Of a stretch of 13,581 bases of DNA, positions 8,060 to 13,581 are shown piece by piece; the first letter of the stretch is position 1; every line of letters starts with the position of its first letter. Origin of the DNA: Chryseobacterium gleum (GTDB lineage: Bacteria; Bacteroidota; Bacteroidia; Flavobacteriales_D; Crocinitomicaceae); assembly GCA_943326315.2 (NCBI GenBank), contig CALPSU020000031.1:1-13581 (forward strand), read 5' to 3'. The position numbers and the translations under genes are program-made. The notes beneath the pieces were generated by a model that made no database searches, was not told where the DNA came from, and saw only the letters and a program-made list of their open reading frames with translations.

Positions 8060-10030
8060 TTATTTAGAAATTATTTTCCGGTCCTTATCCAACTTCTTTT
8101 TCAGTTTTTGACATTTGCTGATAAGTATTTTATTTTCGTTTATTCTAACTTTGAAGTGGTGATTAATAAAACTTTTACGAATTGTATTCATTTGAAATTC
8201 AATAAATTGTTCTTTTAAGTGTGAATGATTCTCTGCTTTTGTTTTTTTTAACTGTGCATTCGATAATTTATAAATCTGTTTAAATTTCTTATTAAAATTT
8301 TTCAATAATGAATTGAATTTTTTGATGTTAATTTTGTAATTATTAATTTGCTCTTCATGTTCATGTTCAATAGATTTTGAAGATTTGTTAGATTTTTTGA
8401 ATTTACAATACTCTACTTCAATTGAATTCATGTATTTAGAATAAATATCAAAATCGACTTTAAGAGTGTTGAATTGAGAAAGGAAATATTCAGGAATAGC
8501 ACCATTTACTCCATCAATCAATAATGAATCATCTTTAGGTTTTTGTAGTAATAAAGAGTCTTTTATTTTTCTTAAAGGATAATCTAAATCATCTATAAAA
8601 GTTAATCTTAAGTTACAGAGCTCTTTGGAAGTGGTTATGTTTTTGTTTGATTTGTTGGAGTATATTTCTAAATTTTTAATATACATAGAATATATTGAAT
8701 CAAGTTTTACAAACTTTTCTTTAAGTTTACGTTGAGAGATTTGTATTGAATCGGAGAATTTTTTAATTCTAGTTGAATAAAGTGTTGAATCTGTTTGGTT
8801 CGTTTTTTTGCTATATTGACTCTTTTCAAAACTAGTGTTTTTAACAATTTTATATTTATATATTTTATTTTTTTGTTGAATTGTTTTTAAATTAATTCTT
8901 CCTGAAAGATTTATTTTTAAGCAAGAATTTAATATTTTAATTGATGATTCAGTTGATGATAATAGTATTTTATTTTGTTTAGTTATAATCTCTTTCTTCT
9001 TTATGTTATTAGCTAATAATTCATTTTTTTGAGTTTTTAAAAAGTAAGTATTTGTATCGCAGTGAATTAATGCTTTTGTAATTCCGTTTGAAACAGAGTC
9101 GCATAAATTAGATAGTTTAGATTTATCGTTACTGTTTAGATTTATTTGATTGTATGTTTTCTCAGCTATTAAGTAATATGAATAAGCTATTCTATTATTA
9201 TTTTTTGGGTTTGTATTAAAAGCATTAAACCCATCTTGAATATTTATTTCTTCTAAAAGTATTGTAGCGTCTTTTGACTGCAGTTCAGAAAAATCGTCTT
9301 TAAATTTATTTGTTGAAGTACTATCAAAAAAATTAAAATAGGATGAAGAATCTTTTTCAAAATTGTCAATTGAATTAATTGATGATGTTAATTGCCAAAT
9401 TGGATTTGATGGAAAATGGTCTGTTTTAAAATAATATCCATTTTTTAGTAGGTACTTTTTATTTGGTTTGGAAGTAAAATAAGGTTTGTAAACTAATCGA
9501 TCACTTGATCCAAATGAAAATGCGAAAATAAAATATCCTGCGAATGTTCTTTTGTAATATTCAATTTCTCCAGCATCTAAACATGCATCTATCAATAGCC
9601 ATTCGTTATTTAATTTTACTGCATTCCAATCTTGCTCGTCTAAATAACATTTGTCTTGATTATCAAAATATTCATTTTTTGTATAGCCGTGAATTATTGT
9701 TGATTGAATTTTTGAGTACTTACAAAGTTCATGAAATAATCTACTATAATCTGTAGAGATAGCTTTTCTTTTAAAGAGAATTTTTTTTATAGGAGTAGGA
9801 GAGTATTCAAAGCTTAACCATCTTTTTACATCAAATTTAATGTTATGCGTTATCCAATCATGAATTACAATTATTTTCTCTGAATCTGACTCTAAATTTT
9901 TAGTAATTTGAAAAGCAAGATTTTCTACTTTTAGAAATCTGATAAATGGATTGAACTTATGCCTTTTATCACTTTGGGAGAAAGTAATTACTGTAATCAA
10001 TGAAAAAAAAAAGATTAAAAGTTTCTTCAT
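8060..10030 (-). CDS. Secreted transglutaminase-fold protein with degenerate active site and long Lys/Asn-rich C-terminal half
   Basis: The frame opens 9 codons further upstream (10057), but the ATG at 10028-10030 puts a clean signal peptide first (MKKLLIFFFSLITVITFSQ), so I chose it; this gives 656 residues. Residues about 45-155 resemble the bacterial transglutaminase-like domain: IHDWITHNIKFD (56-67), RKAISTDYSRLF (88-99), WNAVKL then LLIDA. In active relatives the second motif carries the catalytic Cys (xCxGY) and the third begins with the catalytic His (HAWN). Here these are S92 and Q133, and only D148 of the triad remains, so it is probably not a working protease or transglutaminase. 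The remaining roughly 450 residues are Lys, Asn, Ser and Ile rich, apparently helical or coiled-coil, and unrecognised. Codon content looks more AT-rich than in neighbouring genes. It may be a peptide-binding or structural cell-envelope protein. Confidence 0.75.
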   Translation of the reverse strand: MKKLLIFFFSLITVITFSQSDKRHKFNPFIRFLKVENLAFQITKNLESDSEKIIVIHDWITHNIKFDVKRWLSFEYSPTPIKKILFKRKAISTDYSRLFHELCKYSKIQSTIIHGYTKNEYFDNQDKCYLDEQDWNAVKLNNEWLLIDACLDAGEIEYYKRTFAGYFIFAFSFGSSDRLVYKPYFTSKPNKKYLLKNGYYFKTDHFPSNPIWQLTSSINSIDNFEKDSSSYFNFFDSTSTNKFKDDFSELQSKDATILLEEINIQDGFNAFNTNPKNNNRIAYSYYLIAEKTYNQINLNSNDKSKLSNLCDSVSNGITKALIHCDTNTYFLKTQKNELLANNIKKKEIITKQNKILLSSTESSIKILNSCLKINLSGRINLKTIQQKNKIYKYKIVKNTSFEKSQYSKKTNQTDSTLYSTRIKKFSDSIQISQRKLKEKFVKLDSIYSMYIKNLEIYSNKSNKNITTSKELCNLRLTFIDDLDYPLRKIKDSLLLQKPKDDSLLIDGVNGAIPEYFLSQFNTLKVDFDIYSKYMNSIEVEYCKFKKSNKSSKSIEHEHEEQINNYKINIKKFNSLLKNFNKKFKQIYKLSNAQLKKTKAENHSHLKEQFIEFQMNTIRKSFINHHFKVRINENKILISKCQKLKKKLDKDRKIISK

Positions 10031-10350
10031 GGTCCAATTATACGATATTTTACTCATTCAGTTACTATTAGAATTAATTTTTGATTATTTTTTTATTTTC
10101 TAAAGTAATTGAATTCAAAATTTTTAATTATTTTTTTAGAACATAAAGTCTCAATAGGCATTCTATTTAGGTTAAAAATTATAAAATTATAAAGTTTAAT
10201 ATTAACAGGATGGGTTTGTTTTGTTCATTAAATGGTTCATAAAAACTTAGTTATTGCATCTTTACTTGACTTTTTATTCATTAAATTCGCATTATCATTT
10301 TTCAAAAACTGAAAGAATAAAAACTTTCTTAAATTAAATAATATAATAAT
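10031..10350. other. AT-rich divergent intergenic region
   Basis: A 320-nt gap between the divergent transglutaminase-like and oxoamine synthase genes. It is very AT-rich and includes a short tandem of AAAATTAT near 10177-10194. It should contain both promoters, but I find no exact TAnnTTTG box in either direction. TAAATTCG at 10282-10289 is a one-mismatch candidate for the rightward gene without a well-spaced -33 partner. I see no credible gene, RNA or repeat family here. Confidence 0.5.
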
Positions 10351-11631
10351 ATGGCTCAAGACATATTCGACAAAATCAGAAAAAATAGAGGTCCAATTGG
10401 TCAATACTCTAAAGGAGTTCATGGTTATTTTACTTTTCCAAAACTGGAAGGTGAAATTGGTAATAAAATGATTTTCAGAGGGAAAGAGTGTTTGATTTGG
10501 TCTTTAAACAATTATCTTGGTTTGGCAAATCATCCAGAAGTTCGTGAAGCAGATAAAAATGCAGCTGCAGAATATGGTTTAGCATATCCAATGGGTGCTA
10601 GAATGATGACAGGTCAAACTAGTGAACATGAAAAATTAGAGAATGAGTTAGCTGATTTTATGCAAAAAGAAGATTGTATTTTGATGAATTTCGGTTATCA
10701 AGGTATGGTTTCAGCAATCGATTGTCTGGTAGATAGAAATGATGTTATAGTATATGATAGCGAAGCGCATGCTTGTATTTTAGATGGAATGCGTTTGCAT
10801 AAAGGTAAAAGATTTGTTTTCAAGCATAACGATATGGAAAGCTTTGATAAACAAATGGGGCATGCAACTCGTTTAGTGGCTCAAACTGGAGGAGGAATAT
10901 TAGTTATTACAGAGGGTGTTTTTGGAATGGCTGGTGATCAAGGTAAACTAAAAGAAATTGTAGATTTCCGTAAATCTGGGAAATATGACTTCCGTTTATT
11001 CGTTGATGACGCTCATGGATTTGGTACTTTAGGTGAAACGGGTCAAGGATGTGGAGAAGCGCAAGGAGTTCAAGGAGAGATTGATGTTCTTTTTGGTACT
11101 TTTGCAAAATCTATGGCTTCGATAGGAGGTTTTATTTGTGCTGAGGAAAGTATTGTTGAATATTTTAGATATAACATGCGTTCTCAAATGTTTGCTAAAG
11201 CTTTGCCAATAACGATTACAATTGGAGCTCGTAAACGTTTAGAATTGTTAAGAACTCAACCAGAATTAAAAAATAATCTTTGGAAAATTGCTAATGCTCT
11301 TCAAGAGGGGTTAGTAAGCTCTGGATTTAGTATTGGTGAGTCTAATTCTCCTGTAACTCCTGTTTTCATGAAAGGATCTTTGGCAGAAGCTACTAATTTA
11401 ACTTTTGATCTACGCGAAAATTACAACATTTTCTGTTCAATTGTAATTTATCCAGTTGTTCCTAAAGATGTTATTATGTTACGTTTAATACCAACTGCTG
11501 TTCATACTATGGATGATGTGAATTATACAATAGACACATTTAAAAAATTGAAAGAAAAATTAGATGCAGGAGCATACAAGGCTGAAGAGTTAGCAACTGT
11601 TGAAGTAGATGATAAAAGAAATACAAAATAA
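10351..11631 (+). CDS. PLP-dependent alpha-oxoamine synthase (probable serine palmitoyltransferase-like enzyme)
   Basis: Fold-type I PLP enzyme that condenses an amino acid with an acyl thioester and releases CO2. The family includes serine palmitoyltransferase, cysteate acyltransferase (sulfonolipid synthesis), 2-amino-3-ketobutyrate CoA ligase (Kbl) and BioF. The 426 residues show SLNNYLGLANHP (51-62), the cofactor-stacking H140 (SEAHAC), VDDAHGFGTLGETG with D219 and H222, and the PLP-binding lysine K253 (GTFAKSMASIGG). The N-terminus (about 40 residues, GQYSKGVHGYFTFP) and the Lys-rich C-terminal tail extend beyond the short BioF/Kbl form and match a clade common in flavobacteria. That clade is often assigned to sphingolipid-type lipid synthesis. 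No biotin genes or threonine dehydrogenase lie nearby, which weakly argues against BioF and Kbl. The substrate cannot be fixed from sequence alone. The ATG at 10351 follows an AT-only leader. Confidence 0.88.
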   Translation: MAQDIFDKIRKNRGPIGQYSKGVHGYFTFPKLEGEIGNKMIFRGKECLIWSLNNYLGLANHPEVREADKNAAAEYGLAYPMGARMMTGQTSEHEKLENELADFMQKEDCILMNFGYQGMVSAIDCLVDRNDVIVYDSEAHACILDGMRLHKGKRFVFKHNDMESFDKQMGHATRLVAQTGGGILVITEGVFGMAGDQGKLKEIVDFRKSGKYDFRLFVDDAHGFGTLGETGQGCGEAQGVQGEIDVLFGTFAKSMASIGGFICAEESIVEYFRYNMRSQMFAKALPITITIGARKRLELLRTQPELKNNLWKIANALQEGLVSSGFSIGESNSPVTPVFMKGSLAEATNLTFDLRENYNIFCSIVIYPVVPKDVIMLRLIPTAVHTMDDVNYTIDTFKKLKEKLDAGAYKAEELATVEVDDKRNTK

Positions 11632-11639
11632 AGAATAGG

Positions 11640-11679
11640 GGTTGGTAGATACAGGGTTCGCCCTGTATCTATTTGAACC
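11640..11679 (+). terminator. Strong TTCG-loop hairpin between oxoamine synthase and helicase genes
   Basis: TAGATACAGGG (11646-11656) pairs perfectly with CCCTGTATCTA (11661-11671) around a TTCG loop. Further G-T pairs and GGTT/AACC (11640-11643 with 11676-11679) can extend the stem. It starts 9 nt after the upstream stop codon, the usual place for a terminator, but no U tract follows on the plus strand (TTTGAACC, then A9). It could be a U-tract-independent terminator, an mRNA 3'-end stabiliser or a processing site. The structure is certain; the terminator role is inferred. Confidence 0.45.
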
Positions 11680-11745
11680 AAAAAAAAATCAATTTAAGTT
11701 TACAATACTATACCCAAATCAACCACCATTCAAAACAAAAATCGA

Positions 11746-13578
11746 ATGGAAGAATTACACCCCCATATTAAAAATTTATTACATTGTATTGATCTTGAAG
11801 AAAAAGAACAAGAGAAGAAATACAAAATAGATCAGCATCACAGTTTAAAAGCACTTAAATCTGAAGGCTTAGCTTTGCATCCAATAAAAGTTGTAAGGAA
11901 GGCTTTTGGATATGCTGATTATCCTGAAATATCATTTCGTCTCCCTTTTCCTGCAGATGTTTCCAATTTTAAGGATGGTTCTGCGATTGAATGTTTTTGT
12001 GAGGGAGAAGAATCTATTAAAGGTATTTTGATGCAAATTGATGGTTCAAAAGGTGAATTTCGACTTTTCGCTCCAGACTTTCCGGATTGGATAGAAGATG
12101 ATGGAGTAGGAGTTAAGCTTTCTCCAGATCATAGAACAAATGAGGTAATGAAAAAAGCTTTAAAAGGTTTATCTGAAATCCCTAAAAGTAAATTCTTATT
12201 TCATAAAATTCATTCTCAAGAAATTTGGGGAAATAAGATTCAATTATCAAATTCAAATTATAATTTTTCTAATAATTCATTGAATGAAAGTCAGAAAAAT
12301 GCTGTAAAATCAATTGCTGAGAATGAGAACTTAACGATTATTCATGGTCCTCCAGGAACTGGTAAAACTACGACATTGATTGAAGGTATTCACCAGTTAA
12401 TTTTAAATGGTGAGAAAATATTAGTTTCAGCACCAACAAATACCGCTGTGGATAATATAGCAAAAGAACTTATCGGTTTTAACATTAATATATTAAGAGT
12501 AGGTAATACAACTAAAGTAAATGATGAAGTTTTTCCTTATACAACAGAGGGAAAAATGCAAGAAAGTAAGCAGCAAAAAGAGATTAAAAAACTCAAGATT
12601 AGAGCTGAAGAATTGCGTAAAATGGCAAATCAATACAAACGAAATTTTGGAAAAGAAGAGCGTGAACAACGAAATTTATTATTGAAAGAAGTAAAAAATA
12701 TTCGAAAAGAGATTCGTGATTTAAGGAATTATTATGAAGGGCAATTGTTTGATCAAGCTAAAGTTGTTTTGGGTACTCCAATTGGATTAAGTGATTTCAT
12801 TTCTGTTAATCATCATTTTGACACATTAATTATTGACGAAGCAGGTCAATGTATTGAACCTTTAGCTTGGATTATTTTTCCGTTAGCAGATAAATGGGTT
12901 TTAGCAGGGGATCATTTACAATTACCTCCTATGGTATTATCTGACGAAGCTGTTAAATTAGGTTTTGATATTTCAATTTTAGAAACTTGTTTCAAAAAAA
13001 CCAATAACGTTCATTTTTTGAATACACAATACAGGATGAGAAAAGCTATAGCTGGTTTTTCTAGTTTGTATTTTTATAATAATGAATTGTTAACCCCAAA
13101 TCATTTAGATAATGTAGGTCAACATATTACATTTTTCGATACTGCTGGGGCTGGTTTTGAAGAAGAAAAAGGAGGTGATGGGTCAAGTTTATTAAATCAA
13201 GGAGAACTTGATGTCGTTCAAAAAATTATAGATTCAGAAAAATTAGAAATAAAAAACATTGCGTTTATCTCACCATATTCGGGTCAAGTTGGACTTGCAA
13301 AATCTAGGTTTCCAAAAGAATTATTAATTAGTACAATTGATAGTTTTCAAGGTCAAGAAAAAGATACAGTCATCATTTCATTAGTTAGATCCAATTCAGA
13401 ATCTAAAATTGGATTTCTTTCGGACTATAGAAGGATGAATGTTGCTATTACAAGAGCAAAAGAAAAACTTTATGTAATCGGAGATAGTTCAACAATTGGG
13501 AATGATATATTTTACGAGAAGTTTTTAGAATATATGGAAAATTTAGGAGCTTATAGAAGTGTTTGGGAGCTAGAATAA
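11746..13578 (+). CDS. Superfamily 1B DNA/RNA helicase, UPF1/IGHMBP2-like
   Basis: ATP-driven 5'-3' type helicase of the UPF1/IGHMBP2/SMUBP-2 group, probably acting on RNA or DNA in the cytosol; its cellular role in bacteria is not established. The 610 residues contain an N-terminal beta-barrel-like region (about 40-125). The helicase motifs follow in order: a Q-like LNESQKNAV (179-187), Walker A GPPGTGKT (201-208), motif Ia APTNTAVDNIA (229-239), a charged helical insert (about 268-332), Walker B IIDEAGQ (362-368), motif III AGDHLQLPP (387-395), motif IV QYRM (428-431), motif V STIDSFQGQEKD (529-540) and motif VI RRMNVAITRAK (562-572). All key residues look intact and the length is near-typical. 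It lies 114 nt after the oxoamine synthase, beyond a hairpin. The stop reads TAATGA, so a next gene could start with the overlapping ATG at 13578-13580, but the window ends there. Confidence 0.94.
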   Translation: MEELHPHIKNLLHCIDLEEKEQEKKYKIDQHHSLKALKSEGLALHPIKVVRKAFGYADYPEISFRLPFPADVSNFKDGSAIECFCEGEESIKGILMQIDGSKGEFRLFAPDFPDWIEDDGVGVKLSPDHRTNEVMKKALKGLSEIPKSKFLFHKIHSQEIWGNKIQLSNSNYNFSNNSLNESQKNAVKSIAENENLTIIHGPPGTGKTTTLIEGIHQLILNGEKILVSAPTNTAVDNIAKELIGFNINILRVGNTTKVNDEVFPYTTEGKMQESKQQKEIKKLKIRAEELRKMANQYKRNFGKEEREQRNLLLKEVKNIRKEIRDLRNYYEGQLFDQAKVVLGTPIGLSDFISVNHHFDTLIIDEAGQCIEPLAWIIFPLADKWVLAGDHLQLPPMVLSDEAVKLGFDISILETCFKKTNNVHFLNTQYRMRKAIAGFSSLYFYNNELLTPNHLDNVGQHITFFDTAGAGFEEEKGGDGSSLLNQGELDVVQKIIDSEKLEIKNIAFISPYSGQVGLAKSRFPKELLISTIDSFQGQEKDTVIISLVRSNSESKIGFLSDYRRMNVAITRAKEKLYVIGDSSTIGNDIFYEKFLEYMENLGAYRSVWELE

Positions 13579-13581
13579 TGA

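Noticed and set aside
10031..10057. Upstream ATG giving a 9-residue extension of the transglutaminase-like protein
   Set aside because: The extension would bury the signal peptide behind a polar stretch. The ATG at 10028-10030 starts a normal MKK-type signal peptide.
10170..10200. Short tandem AAAATTAT repeats in the divergent gap
   Set aside because: About two imperfect 8-nt copies in extremely AT-rich DNA are expected by chance. There is no spacer/repeat regularity as in a CRISPR array or iteron origin.
11642..11830. Small open frame that reads through the TTCG hairpin and overlaps the helicase start
   Set aside because: There is no recognisable protein feature, its start lies at the base of a strong hairpin, and it overlaps a well-supported gene in another frame.
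1..13581. CRISPR arrays, insertion sequences, phage genes, tRNA or rRNA, toxin-antitoxin or defence islands
   Set aside because: None was seen on either strand. The only helicase is a UPF1/IGHMBP2-like protein without nuclease or other defence partners beside it in the window.

Overview
The window reads as a stretch of chromosome from a low-GC member of the Bacteroidota, most likely Flavobacteriales. The basis is the strong AT bias, AT-rich leaders without Shine-Dalgarno sequences before start codons, a TAnnTTTG-type -7 box upstream of ychF, and the protein subtypes: an FtsH with a long acidic tail, a long bifunctional Rel with an RLRD synthetase motif, and a flavobacterial-type alpha-oxoamine synthase. 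Genus and species cannot be read from this window.

Layout. Positions 2-3122 are rightward: the 3' part of ftsH (its start lies outside the window), a hairpin terminator, cdsA and psd (two steps of phosphatidylethanolamine synthesis), and a small secreted Lys/Cys-rich protein with a tandem 17-residue repeat. A perfect palindrome at 3139-3176 separates these from a leftward block: ychF, then after a terminator fahA (fumarylacetoacetase), which sits 11 nt ahead of rel ((p)ppGpp synthetase/hydrolase). Further right, also leftward, is a secreted transglutaminase-fold protein that appears to have lost its catalytic Cys and His. An AT-rich 320-nt divergent gap follows. Two rightward genes then fill the window: a PLP-dependent alpha-oxoamine synthase (probable sphingolipid or sulfonolipid first-step enzyme) and a UPF1/IGHMBP2-like superfamily 1 helicase. 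A strong hairpin with a TTCG loop lies between them.

Functionally most of this is housekeeping: membrane protein quality control, phospholipid synthesis, stringent response, tyrosine breakdown, a ribosome-associated ATPase, a lipid-backbone enzyme and a nucleic-acid helicase. I see no phage, transposon, CRISPR, tRNA or rRNA signal and no convincing new multi-gene system. The least ordinary items are the Lys/Cys-rich repeat protein, the catalytically degenerate transglutaminase-like protein and the hairpin at 11640-11679.
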